NCBI GenBank assembly: GCA_019247975.1
Contig: JAFBAD010000131.1
Span: forward strand, 1-9,328
Origin: Acidimicrobiia bacterium
Lineage (GTDB): Bacteria > Actinomycetota > Acidimicrobiia > Acidimicrobiales > Iamiaceae
Direction of reading: 5' to 3'
DNA: 9,328 nt
Shown here: positions 1-7,020 of the stretch, in pieces
How the letters are laid out: every line of letters starts with the position of its first letter
Numbering within the stretch: the first letter of the stretch is position 1
Notes under the pieces: model-generated
Databases searched by the model: none
What the model was told of the DNA's origin: nothing
What the model saw: only the letters and a program-made list of their open reading frames with translations
Position numbers and translations under genes: made by a program

Positions 1-255
1 TTGTTCCTCGACGAGCCGTCGTCGGGGCTCGACCACCGCGAGACCGACGAGATGGGCTCGGTCCTCGAGCTGGTCACCGCGCAGCGGGGCACTGCGATCC
101 TGCTGTGCGAGCACGACGTCGCCTTCGTGCAGCGGCTCGCCTCCCGCGCCTACGTGCTCGACTGCGGTCAGCTCATCGCTGAGGGGCCGATGCAGGCGGT
201 CCTCGAGGATCCGGTCGTGCGCACCGCCTACCTCGGCCAGGAGGGTGCACCGTGA
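1..255 (+). CDS. Branched-chain amino acid-type ABC transporter ATPase, LivG-like, C-terminal part
   Basis: This is the C-terminal 84 residues of an ABC ATPase whose start lies outside the window; the first codon, TTG, is an internal leucine and not a start. Visible are the Walker B strand with catalytic glutamate (LDEP, residues 3-6), the D-loop SSGLD (7-11) and the H-switch histidine (H38 in CEHD). The tail, with the pattern ending in AYLG, is typical of the C-terminal extension of LivG-type ATPases. The family hydrolyses ATP at the inner membrane face to drive import of branched-chain amino acids and, in many actinobacteria, of aromatic or other carboxylates, as a heterodimer with LivF. 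The stop overlaps the start of the LivF-like gene by 4 bp, so the two are translationally coupled. The permease and binding-protein genes would be expected upstream. Family assignment is firm; the substrate is unknown. Confidence 0.9.
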   Translation: MFLDEPSSGLDHRETDEMGSVLELVTAQRGTAILLCEHDVAFVQRLASRAYVLDCGQLIAEGPMQAVLEDPVVRTAYLGQEGAP

Positions 256-992
256 CCGACCAGCCGGTGTCGACGAAGCCGGTCGTCCTCGAGCTGGACG
301 ACGTCCACGCGTCCTACCTCCAGTTCAAGGCGCTCTTCGGCGTGTCGTTCAGCGTGCGCGAGGCCGAGGCCGTCGCGCTGATCGGACCCAACGGTGCCGG
401 CAAGACGACGGTCGCCCGCGTGTGCTCGGGCCTCGTGCCGCCGAGCCTCGGGCGGGTGCTCGTCAACGGCGAGGACTACAGCGGCAAGAACGCCTACGAG
501 TTCGCGCTGGCCGGCATCGCCCACGCACCGGAGGGCCGATCCGTGTTCGGCACGCTCTCGGTCGAGGAGAACCTGTCGCTCGGGTTCCGCCGCCGCTTCG
601 GGCGGGCCGGGGTCAGCGACGCGCTCACCAAGGCCTACGAGCTCTTCCCCCGCCTCGGCGAGCGGCGCAAGCAGGGCGCCGGCTCCCTCTCGGGCGGCGA
701 GCAGCGCATGCTCACGCTGGCCGCGGTGCTCGTGCTCGAACCGAAGTTGTTGATCGCGGACGAGCTGTCCCTCGGGCTCGCGCCGATCGTCACCGACGAC
801 CTCTACGACGTCCTGCAACGCATCCTCTCGATGGGCACCGCGCTGCTGCTGGTCGAGCAGCACGTCGACCGCGCCCTCGAGCTCGCGAACGAGGTGGTGG
901 TGCTCGAGCGCGGGACCGTCACGCACCACGGCCACCCGAGCCGCGACGACATCCTCACCTCGGTCTTCGGCACCCGGGAGGTCGCGTCTTGA
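252..992 (+). CDS. Branched-chain amino acid-type ABC transporter ATPase, LivF-like
   Basis: A complete 246-residue ABC ATPase, the usual LivF length. It shows Walker A GPNGAGKTT (45-53), the LivF-typical PEGRSVF segment (93-99), the signature LSGGEQ (146-151), Walker B ending in D170-E171 and the H-switch H204. It would pair with the LivG-like subunit just upstream to energise a high-affinity importer for amino acids or related organic acids. The start is GTG at 252, overlapping the preceding stop (GTGA), and a strong ribosome-binding site AGGAGGG lies at 239-245, six bases before it. Position 170 of Walker B is preceded by alanine rather than the usual leucine (IADE); the catalytic residues are intact. 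Its own stop overlaps the TTG start of the dehydrogenase, which ties transport to catabolism in one operon. Substrate specificity cannot be inferred from ATPases. Confidence 0.93.
   Translation: MTDQPVSTKPVVLELDDVHASYLQFKALFGVSFSVREAEAVALIGPNGAGKTTVARVCSGLVPPSLGRVLVNGEDYSGKNAYEFALAGIAHAPEGRSVFGTLSVEENLSLGFRRRFGRAGVSDALTKAYELFPRLGERRKQGAGSLSGGEQRMLTLAAVLVLEPKLLIADELSLGLAPIVTDDLYDVLQRILSMGTALLLVEQHVDRALELANEVVVLERGTVTHHGHPSRDDILTSVFGTREVAS
976..981 (+). promoter_or_regulatory. Ribosome-binding site that sets a TTG start for the dehydrogenase
   Basis: GGGAGG lies seven bases before TTG at 989. This spacing favours TTG 989 over the in-frame ATG at 1010, which would be 28 bases downstream of the site. 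The TTG overlaps the LivF stop as TTGA. Confidence 0.65.
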
Positions 993-2041
993 GCGCGCTG
1001 CCGGCGGAGATGCCCGTCGGCGTGTACCGCGGCGACGGCGAGGTCGCGGTCGAATCGCGGACCGTGCCGCAACCCGGGCCGGGGCAGGTGCTCGCGGAGG
1101 TGAGCCACTGCGGCGTGTGCGGCTCGGACCTGCACATGGTGATCGAGGGTTGGGGCAAGCCCGGCTACATCGGTGGCCACGAGTGGACGGGCACCATCGC
1201 CGCGGTCGGTCCGGACGTCAAGCGCTGGGCGGTCGGTGATCTCGTGGTCGGCGGGCCCTCGCCGAAGTGCGGGCGCTGCCGCCGCTGCCTCGAAGGCCAG
1301 CCGTCGCAGTGCGAGAACCGCAGCGGGTCGGCGAACGACGACCACCAGGGTGCGTTCGCCGGCTTCATCCTGCTGGACGCGCACTCGCTCCTGGCGCTGC
1401 CCGACGGGCTCTCGATGCGCGACGCCGCGCTGGCCGAGCCGCTCGCGGTGGCGCTGCACGGGATCACGCGATCGGGGGTGAGCGAGGGCGACCGGGCGCT
1501 GGTCATCGGCGCCGGCCCGATCGGTGCGCTGACCATCGCCGCGCTCGTCGCGCGTGGCATCACCGCGCTGGCGGTCGAACCGGCGCCGGCGCGGGCGGAG
1601 CTCGCTGCGCAGCTCGGCGCCGAGCGGGTGCTGCACCCCGACGAGCTGGAGACGTTCCCGATGTGGGAGCCCGAGCGCATCTCGGACCTCGCGGTCGACG
1701 TGGTGCTCGAGTGCTCGGGCAAGCGGGTGGCGATCGAGGCCGGCTTCAACCAGCTCCGACGAGGCGGTCGCCTCGTGATGGTCGGCGCAGGGATCGAGGC
1801 GCCGAGCTTCGACCCGAACCGCATGCTGCTGAACGAGCTGACCGTGTGCGGCTCGTTCGTCTACGACGCCGACGGGTTCGAACGGGCGCTCGAGCTGCTC
1901 GCCTCAGGCAAGCTGCGCACCGACCTGCTCATCGACCCGGTCGACGTCACGCTCGACCGGCTGGGCGAGGCCATGCAGGACCTCGCCACCGGTCGCATCG
2001 CCGGCAAGGCGATGGTCGTACCCCGCACCGCGGGTGACTGA
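989..2041 (+). CDS. Zinc-dependent medium-chain alcohol/polyol dehydrogenase
   Basis: A 350-residue medium-chain dehydrogenase that should oxidise an alcohol or polyol (or reduce the carbonyl) with NAD(P). The catalytic zinc ligands are C44 (in the CGVCGSD motif), H64-E65 (GGHEWTG) and E150 (AEPLAVALHG). The structural zinc site is C94, C97, C100 and C108 (Cx2Cx2Cx7C). The Rossmann motif GAGPIG spans 174-179. The EPLAVALHG segment and overall layout resemble the sorbitol/threonine/butanediol dehydrogenase branch more than simple ethanol dehydrogenases. TTG at 989 is chosen as start because of the 4-bp overlap with the upstream stop and a well-spaced GGGAGG; ATG at 1010 is the alternative and would remove seven residues before the conserved domain. 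The open frame continues upstream antiparallel in meaning to LivF, but that part is a shadow. The operon position suggests it acts on a product of the imported compound. The exact substrate is unknown. Confidence 0.92.
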   Translation: MSALPAEMPVGVYRGDGEVAVESRTVPQPGPGQVLAEVSHCGVCGSDLHMVIEGWGKPGYIGGHEWTGTIAAVGPDVKRWAVGDLVVGGPSPKCGRCRRCLEGQPSQCENRSGSANDDHQGAFAGFILLDAHSLLALPDGLSMRDAALAEPLAVALHGITRSGVSEGDRALVIGAGPIGALTIAALVARGITALAVEPAPARAELAAQLGAERVLHPDELETFPMWEPERISDLAVDVVLECSGKRVAIEAGFNQLRRGGRLVMVGAGIEAPSFDPNRMLLNELTVCGSFVYDADGFERALELLASGKLRTDLLIDPVDVTLDRLGEAMQDLATGRIAGKAMVVPRTAGD

Positions 2042-2046
2042 AGGAG
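2041..2046 (+). promoter_or_regulatory. Ribosome-binding site for the VOC protein
   Basis: AAGGAG is five bases before ATG 2052 and starts on the last base of the dehydrogenase stop codon. It selects ATG 2052 over the in-frame GTG at 2034, which lies inside the dehydrogenase gene. Confidence 0.65.
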
Positions 2047-2051
2047 CGCCG

Positions 2052-2501
2052 ATGGCCGATCACCCCTTCTATCCCGGCGGCACGCCGAAGATGAACCACG
2101 TGGCGCTGAGCGTCCCGGCCGACCAGCTCGACGAGGTCGGCCGCACCGATCTCGTGCGCTACTTCAAGGACGTGTTCGGCTTCGACGAGCTGCCGATGCT
2201 GACCGAGGACCGTCGCCGGCTCGTGTTCTCGTGCGTCCACTGGGAGCAGTTCATCTACCTGATCGCCGAGCAGGACCCGATGCACGCGCCGCGGCTCGAC
2301 CACTACGGCTTCTCGGTCTCGTCCCGTGAGGAGCTCGACGCCGCGTGGCAGCGAGCGGTCGACTTCCGCACGACCGACTCCCGGGTCGACATCATCGATC
2401 CATCGGTGGACGACCACGGCGTGGTCAAGATCCACTCGATCTACCTCGGCTACCTGCTGCCGATGATGATCGAGCTCCAGTACTGGGAGTTCGCCGCGTA
2501 G
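2052..2501 (+). CDS. VOC superfamily (glyoxalase/extradiol dioxygenase fold) protein
   Basis: A 149-residue protein of the vicinal oxygen chelate fold. It begins with the characteristic NHVALSV strand (15-21), followed by a helix of the LVRYFKDVFGF type (34-44), a second module opening with LDHYGFSV (82-89), and a final strand MIELQYWE (139-146). The likely metal ligands are H16, H84 and E141, the usual His/His/Glu set, so a metal-binding enzyme is plausible. Members of the fold include glyoxalases, epimerases, extradiol dioxygenases and resistance proteins; the length fits a small single-chain member. An insertion, PADQLDEVGRTD, follows strand 1. It sits 10 bp after the dehydrogenase stop and 9 bp before the hydrolase, in the middle of the presumed catabolic operon, so a ring-opening, isomerising or lyase step is possible. 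The specific reaction is not known. Confidence 0.82.
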   Translation: MADHPFYPGGTPKMNHVALSVPADQLDEVGRTDLVRYFKDVFGFDELPMLTEDRRRLVFSCVHWEQFIYLIAEQDPMHAPRLDHYGFSVSSREELDAAWQRAVDFRTTDSRVDIIDPSVDDHGVVKIHSIYLGYLLPMMIELQYWEFAA

Positions 2502-2510
2502 GGTCCGGGC

Positions 2511-3455
2511 ATGCCCGGCCCGTACGCCTTCGACCCCGAGCTCGCGCCCGTCGTCGAGCTCATCCCGCAGTCCGATCCCGAGGACCTCGAAGGGGCGCGC
2601 AAGAGCCTCGACGACATCCTCGTCGCGCTGGCCCGCGAGGTCGACGAGACCGGCGTGTCGTTCGAGGATCGCCACATCCCGGGGCCCGAAGGCGCGCCGG
2701 AGGTCCTCGTGCGGGTGTACGTCCCCGACGAGCGGGCCACGCCGTCGCCCGCGCTGCTCGACATCCACGGCGGCGGTTTCGTCATGGGGTCGATGGCGAT
2801 GGAGCACGCCGGCGCGCTCGCCTTCGCCCGCACCCTCGGCGTCGTCGTCGTCGCGGTCGAGTACCGACTGGCTCCCGAGCACCCGTTCCCCGCTGGTATC
2901 GAGGACTGCTACGCGGCCCTGCAGTGGCTGCACGCGTCGGCCGGCGATCTGCAGATCGACACCGAGCGGGTCGGTGTGTACGGCCAGAGCGCGGGTGGCG
3001 GGCTGTCGGCCGGCCTCGCGCTGCTGGCCCGCGACCGAGGTGGTCCGAACCTGTGCTTCCAGTTCCTCGGCATCCCGGAGCTCGACGACCGGCTCGAGAC
3101 GGCGAGCATGCAGGCGTTCACCGACACCCCGCTCTGGAACCGGCCGTCGGCCGTCCTCAGCTGGCAGCGCTACCTGGGCGGCGACGACCGCTCGAACGTG
3201 TCGCCGTACGCGGCCCCGTCGCGCGCGACCGATCTGAGCGGCCTCCCGCCTGCGTACATCTCGACGATGGAGTTCGACCCGCTGCGCGACGAGGGCATCC
3301 TCTACGCCCTCAAGCTGATGGAGGCTGGCGTGCAGGTGGAGCTCCACTCCTTCCCGGGCACCTTCCACGGCTCGGCCCTGATGCCGGGCGCGGCGGTCTC
3401 GAAGCGGGGGTCGGTCGAGATGATGGAGGTCATCAGGCGGGGCCTGAAGGCCTGA
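2511..3455 (+). CDS. Alpha/beta hydrolase, hormone-sensitive-lipase (family IV esterase) type
   Basis: A 314-residue carboxylic ester hydrolase with the full family signature. It has the oxyanion motif HGGGF (86-90), the EYRLAPEHPFPA segment (117-128), nucleophile S160 in GQSAG, acid D256 in the DPLRDE motif and base H286 in FHGS. The usual length of this family is 300-320, so it is intact. No signal peptide is visible, so it should act in the cytoplasm on short or medium acyl esters or a lactone. ATG 2511 is supported by AGGG at 2500-2503 overlapping the previous stop. It is the last gene of the five-gene run and meets a gene on the opposite strand with only one base between stop codons. Physiological substrate unknown; esterase chemistry is well supported. 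Confidence 0.93.
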   Translation: MPGPYAFDPELAPVVELIPQSDPEDLEGARKSLDDILVALAREVDETGVSFEDRHIPGPEGAPEVLVRVYVPDERATPSPALLDIHGGGFVMGSMAMEHAGALAFARTLGVVVVAVEYRLAPEHPFPAGIEDCYAALQWLHASAGDLQIDTERVGVYGQSAGGGLSAGLALLARDRGGPNLCFQFLGIPELDDRLETASMQAFTDTPLWNRPSAVLSWQRYLGGDDRSNVSPYAAPSRATDLSGLPPAYISTMEFDPLRDEGILYALKLMEAGVQVELHSFPGTFHGSALMPGAAVSKRGSVEMMEVIRRGLKA

Positions 3456-3456
3456 T
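3432..3456. terminator. Inverted repeat across the convergent gene junction, possible two-way terminator
   Basis: Perfect 7-base arms ATCAGGC (3432-3438) and GCCTGAT (3450-3456) flank an 11-base centre. A competing inner stem, GGCC at 3441-3444 with GGCC at 3449-3452 around TGAA, is also possible. The right arm contains the hydrolase stop and ends one base before the opposing stop. There is no T-run on either side, so it is not a classical intrinsic terminator. Placement exactly at the tail-to-tail junction is the main argument. Confidence 0.4.
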
Positions 3457-4662
3457 CTACTTCGGCGAGACCGTGCGCTCCACGACGGCCGTGTGGTCCG
3501 ACACCTCGTCGTGGTACGCGACCAGGAAGCGGCCACCCTTCACGGCCGAGACCGCCTTGTACGCCGCGCCGGGGTCGATGTCGGGGGCCACGATGAGACC
3601 GGCGACATCGACGGTCGACCCGTCCTTCGACAGCAGCGACGCGCGGATGTCGACCATCCCGTTGCCGCCTTGTCTCCGGTAGGCGACGAGGTAGTGCCCA
3701 CCGCTGAAGGCGACCTCGGGGGCCAATTGGAGCGCCGCGCCGTCCGCGGCGACCCGCCATGGTGAGACCACCAGATCAGCGCTGACCCGGGCGGTGTAGA
3801 TGTCGTAGTCACCGCCGAAGTCACAGCCTTCCGAGACGGCGCACACGTTCGCCGCGAGGAGGTAGTCGGAGCCGTTGGACGCGATCGACGAGCTCTCGAG
3901 CGGCGTGTTCGCGGCTGCGCCCTTGTGCCCGTCGGCGGACACCGCGCGGACCGAGCCCTGGTAGGACTCCGGGCACTGGTAGCAGCTCGTCTCGAGCACG
4001 ACGAACCCGTCGCCGTTCGATGCGGCATCGATCGGGTACAGGGCGTTGTCCGGTGCGTCGATCGTGTCGAGGACGATCCCCGGTGCGGCATCGAGCACGG
4101 CTCCGTCCGACGACAACCGACGCGCGAGGACCGCGTCGCTGTCCCCGGAATCGGTCGTGCCCGCCCAGGTGACGAGGCTGATGCCGGTCGAGGTGCTGGC
4201 CACCTCGGGCCCGCCGCCCTGACCGAGCGCCAGCGGCGGCGCATCGAGCACCACGCCGGCGGGGCTGATGCGCGCCGCCCTGACCTTGGGGTGGATACCA
4301 GCCTGCCAGGCGACGATGAAGTTCGTGCCGTCGAAGCTCGCGTCTGCGAACTCCTCGTCGGCCGACGTGGCCGCCACCACGAAGCCGCCCGGGTCCAGCA
4401 CGGTGCCGTCGGGTGCGACCCGCGCCGCCATGATGTCGCCGGAGCGCGCAGTGCCGGGCTGCAGCCGTGTCCACACGAGGAGCTCGTTGGTGCCGTCGAA
4501 CGCGACGCCGATCGTCGCGGCATCGTTCGTGTCCCCGTCGATCGCCGGGCCCGCCTCCCGGGCCGGGCCGACCGTGGGGCCGGACGCGTCTGCGGGCCCC
4601 CCGATGCCGGTCACTGCGGCCCCCAGCGCCAACGCGATCACGAGCACCACCGCTCGTCTCAT
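3457..4662 (-). CDS. Secreted beta-propeller-like repeat protein
   Basis: A 401-residue protein of unknown function. An N-terminal signal peptide is clear: MRR, a hydrophobic stretch to about residue 20, then an ADA site (24-26) before S27. The mature part consists of about seven repeats of roughly 45-55 residues beginning near 50, 105, 152, 208, 258, 312 and 367. Each opens with a strand such as VAFDGTNELLVWT, then a variable loop, then a strand like AARVAPDGTVLD and a last strand such as FVVA. The seventh lacks the last strand, and residues 33-48 before repeat 1 could supply it, the usual ring-closing arrangement of propellers. Four cysteines (C227, C230, C274, C280) fall in the loops of repeats 4 and 5 and could form disulfides. 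No catalytic motif, anchor or sorting signal is seen. Adhesion, ligand binding or an extracellular scaffold are possible roles. It converges on the hydrolase gene and has its own promoter. Confidence 0.85.
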   Translation of the reverse strand: MRRAVVLVIALALGAAVTGIGGPADASGPTVGPAREAGPAIDGDTNDAATIGVAFDGTNELLVWTRLQPGTARSGDIMAARVAPDGTVLDPGGFVVAATSADEEFADASFDGTNFIVAWQAGIHPKVRAARISPAGVVLDAPPLALGQGGGPEVASTSTGISLVTWAGTTDSGDSDAVLARRLSSDGAVLDAAPGIVLDTIDAPDNALYPIDAASNGDGFVVLETSCYQCPESYQGSVRAVSADGHKGAAANTPLESSSIASNGSDYLLAANVCAVSEGCDFGGDYDIYTARVSADLVVSPWRVAADGAALQLAPEVAFSGGHYLVAYRRQGGNGMVDIRASLLSKDGSTVDVAGLIVAPDIDPGAAYKAVSAVKGGRFLVAYHDEVSDHTAVVERTVSPK

Positions 4663-4670
4663 CGAGCGGC

Positions 4671-4699
4671 AGGATAGGCGGCGGGTGCCGATCTGTCAG
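4671..4699 (-). promoter_or_regulatory. Leaderless-type promoter of the secreted propeller gene
   Basis: On the minus strand, CTGACA (4699-4694) and TATCCT (4676-4671) are separated by exactly 17 bp. Eight bases separate the -10 from ATG 4662, so transcription should begin at or within a base or two of the start codon. No Shine-Dalgarno sequence is present, consistent with a leaderless mRNA, which is common in actinobacteria. The -35 includes the stop codon of the thiolase-like gene. Confidence 0.6.
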
Positions 4700-6189
4700 A
4701 GGCTGGCGCGGTTGCGGTCGCCGTCGGTGGTGAGCGTGACCGTGCGCCCCACCCACTCCTCCGCCTCGAGGGCGACGAGGGCGTCGGGGTCCTCCACCCG
4801 GGCGTAGGCGCGGGCGCCGCCGACTCCGGGCAGGTCGACCACCAGCAGCGCCCACTCCGGGCCGAGGTCGCGGCCGTGCACGACCGAGTACGCGGCGACG
4901 GTGGCGGGCCCGTCGTGGTGGTCGACGATCGGCACGGTCTCGGGTTCCGGCATGGGCACGAGCCCGATCGAGACCGGGCCCGGCTCGGTCGAGTACAGCG
5001 CGGCGCCGTGCTTGGTCATGTGCATGCCGACGCCGGACACCAGCCCGAGCGTGCCCGGGTCCTCGCGCAGCACGCCGACCATCGTCGCCAGCGCGTGCGC
5101 GAGGTAGTTGCTGGCTGCTCCCCCGGCGAACGGGAGGCCGCCGGTGACCGTCGGCGGCCGATCGAGCGTGAGCAGATCGATCCCGAGCGCGTCCGCTGCG
5201 AAATGCAGCGACGACGCGAAGCACGAGTACAGGTCGAGGTGCGCGATGTCATCGATGCCGGCACCGGCGCCCTCGAGCACCGAGCGGAACACCGCGTGCA
5301 TCGCCGGCGAACGTCCGAGGTCGGGGTGCTCGGCGACGTACGTCGCGTCGAGCATGTAGGCGGAGCTGCGCAGGTAGACGCGGCGCTCCTGCGGCATCCC
5401 GAGCCGGTCGGCCGCCTCGTGGCTGGCCACGATGACCGCAGCGGCCATGTCGACGTCCATGATCGACACCATCTGCTTCGTGTACGGGTACCCGATCAGC
5501 CGGTTCTCCCGTGTGGGCGTGATGAGCGAGGCCGCGTCGTGCGCCTCCTGGAACCAGGCATGCGGGTTCGTCGCCGCGATCTCACTCATCGGCGCGAGCA
5601 GCTCGCCCATCCGGCGCCGGTACTCCTCGGGCTCGACGCCGAGCTGTCCGCGGCGCGCGATGTCGCGCACCGCGAACGTCAGCCACGCCTGGAACACCTC
5701 GTGCGCGACCTCGGACGGGTGGAACGGCGCCTCGTAGGGGAACGGCTTGCGCTCGGGGTCGCGGAACGACCAAGCGGGCCGCTCCCCCGCCTTCTTGATG
5801 CGGCGGACGGTGTCCAGCGCCTCGGCCCCGGTGACGACTGCGACGTCGGACCGGCCCTCGAGGATGGCGGTCGCCGCGTCGCCCCACAGCGTCTGCTGCG
5901 GCACCGTGCCGCCGATGCCGGTGTAGGCGCGATCACGCGGCTCGATGCCGAGCGCCTCGGCGAGCCGGCCGGGCGGGTCGTCGTACGGCCAGCTCATGCA
6001 GTAGACGACGCGCAGCAGGTCGACCGCCCGCAGCACATCGCCCTTCGCCTCGGCGTCGGCCGCCGCCGCGGCCACCACCTCGGTCAGCATCGCCAGCGGT
6101 TCCGGCGCCTGCTCGTCGCCGGCCAGGTGCCACGTCCGCTGCGCGACCCCGATGATGCACGGCGTGCGGGGATCGACCGCGGTGGCCAC
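4696..6189 (-). CDS. Thiolase-like protein (TLP1/acetyl-CoA acetyltransferase-annotated type) with C-terminal extra domain
   Basis: A 497-residue protein with the thiolase fold, usually annotated as acetyl-CoA acetyltransferase. Segment 86-125, including TGIGGTVPQQT and VAVVTGAEAL, aligns with the thiolase region around the nucleophilic cysteine, but T95 stands where cysteine belongs. The YSCFAS motif (321-326) replaces NEAF; TGGLPFAGG (349-357) replaces the GHP box, with no histidine; and the last motif reads VSGVGMHMTKH (384-394). These variants match a known actinobacterial subfamily resembling thiolase-like protein type 1 of mycobacteria, which has an added C-terminal domain; residues about 405-490 fit that extra domain. 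Classical thiolysis is therefore doubtful; CoA or acyl-CoA binding is plausible. The start is GTG 6189, two bases after the hydratase stop, with AGGG at 6202-6199. The frame is open further upstream, but that part is a shadow of the hydratase. It is the third gene of the acyl-CoA block. Confidence 0.85.
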   Translation of the reverse strand: MATAVDPRTPCIIGVAQRTWHLAGDEQAPEPLAMLTEVVAAAAADAEAKGDVLRAVDLLRVVYCMSWPYDDPPGRLAEALGIEPRDRAYTGIGGTVPQQTLWGDAATAILEGRSDVAVVTGAEALDTVRRIKKAGERPAWSFRDPERKPFPYEAPFHPSEVAHEVFQAWLTFAVRDIARRGQLGVEPEEYRRRMGELLAPMSEIAATNPHAWFQEAHDAASLITPTRENRLIGYPYTKQMVSIMDVDMAAAVIVASHEAADRLGMPQERRVYLRSSAYMLDATYVAEHPDLGRSPAMHAVFRSVLEGAGAGIDDIAHLDLYSCFASSLHFAADALGIDLLTLDRPPTVTGGLPFAGGAASNYLAHALATMVGVLREDPGTLGLVSGVGMHMTKHGAALYSTEPGPVSIGLVPMPEPETVPIVDHHDGPATVAAYSVVHGRDLGPEWALLVVDLPGVGGARAYARVEDPDALVALEAEEWVGRTVTLTTDGDRNRASL

Positions 6190-6191
6190 CG

Positions 6192-7001
6192 TCAGCGACC
6201 CTGCCAGTTCGGCGGCCGCTTCTCCTTGAACGCGAGCGGCCCTTCCTTCGCGTCCTCGGTGGCGAACACCCGCTTCGAGAGCTCGGCCTCGATCGCGTAG
6301 GCCTCGTCGAGGGTGGTGCTCAGGCCGCGCACGACCGACTCCTTCGTCGCCTGCACCGCGACCGGCGCGTTCGCGCAGATGCGAGCGGCCCACTCGAGCG
6401 CCCGCTCCATGAGCACGTCGGGCTCGACGATCTCGTTGAGGAGCCCGAGCTCGAGCGCGCGGCTGGCCGGGAACGCCTCGGCGGTCAGGAGGAACTCCAT
6501 CGCCGCTGGGTAGTTGAGCTGCCGCGGCAGGCGAGCGGTCGTGCCGCCACCGGCGAAGAGCCCACGCTTGGGCTCCATCACGCCGAACACCGCGTTCGGC
6601 GTCGCGATGCGGATGTCGACCCCGCCGAGCATCTCCATCCCACCGGCCACGCACGGCCCGTCGATCGCAGCGATGATCGGCTTGTAGATCTTGACGTCAC
6701 GGAGCACGGCGCGCGTGCCGTCGTCGAGGCGGCAGCCGTCGATCTCCTTCACCTCGCCCTTGCCGATCTCCTTGGCGAGCTCGGTGATCTGCGGGATGTA
6801 GGTCTTGAGGTCGGCGCCGCTCATGAACTGACCCGGCACACCGGTGACGATGGCCAGCCAGGCGTCGTCGTCGTAGCGGAAGTCGCGCCACGCCTTCGCG
6901 AGGTCGCGGAAGTGGTACAGGTCGAGCGAGTTGCGGGCCTCGGGCCGGTCGATCGTGATGACGACGATGTGGTCGTCGCGCTTGTCGTAGTGGATGGGCA
7001 C
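6192..7001 (-). CDS. Enoyl-CoA hydratase/isomerase, crotonase family
   Basis: A 269-residue crotonase-fold protein, close to the usual 260. The oxyanion-hole segments are MSGADLK (60-66) and AGGMEML (119-125). Both acidic residues used by hydratases are present: E123 in GGMEML and E143 in GVMEPKRG. The protein should add water to 2-enoyl-CoA to give the (3S)-hydroxyacyl-CoA, or isomerise a related CoA ester. A somewhat long, charged segment lies between 72 and 104. The start is GTG at 7001, 19 bases after the MaoC stop, with no clear ribosome-binding site; no better in-frame start is visible. It lies between a MaoC hydratase and the thiolase-like gene, so it acts in fatty-acid, steroid side-chain or other acyl-CoA degradation. 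The exact acyl substrate is unknown. Confidence 0.92.
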   Translation of the reverse strand: MPIHYDKRDDHIVVITIDRPEARNSLDLYHFRDLAKAWRDFRYDDDAWLAIVTGVPGQFMSGADLKTYIPQITELAKEIGKGEVKEIDGCRLDDGTRAVLRDVKIYKPIIAAIDGPCVAGGMEMLGGVDIRIATPNAVFGVMEPKRGLFAGGGTTARLPRQLNYPAAMEFLLTAEAFPASRALELGLLNEIVEPDVLMERALEWAARICANAPVAVQATKESVVRGLSTTLDEAYAIEAELSKRVFATEDAKEGPLAFKEKRPPNWQGR

Positions 7002-7020
7002 GGGTGGCGCGGCCGGGTGG

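Noticed and set aside
245..988. Long open frame in front of the dehydrogenase, in the same frame
   Set aside because: Its translation is arginine- and proline-rich with no motif and overlaps the clear LivF-like gene; the dehydrogenase begins at 989.
1947..3536. Long antisense open frame opposite the VOC and hydrolase genes
   Set aside because: It is opposite two genes with clear motifs and has the low-complexity Arg/Val/Asp-rich composition of a shadow frame in G+C-rich DNA.
4876..6300. Long plus-strand open frame opposite the thiolase-like gene
   Set aside because: The composition is shadow-like (Arg/His/Val/Asp-rich), no motif is seen, and the opposite strand holds a recognisable protein family.
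6190..6654. Upstream extension of the thiolase-like frame
   Set aside because: It lies wholly within the crotonase gene in another frame; the extension is Arg/Gly/Ala-rich and GTG 6189 gives a typical N terminus.
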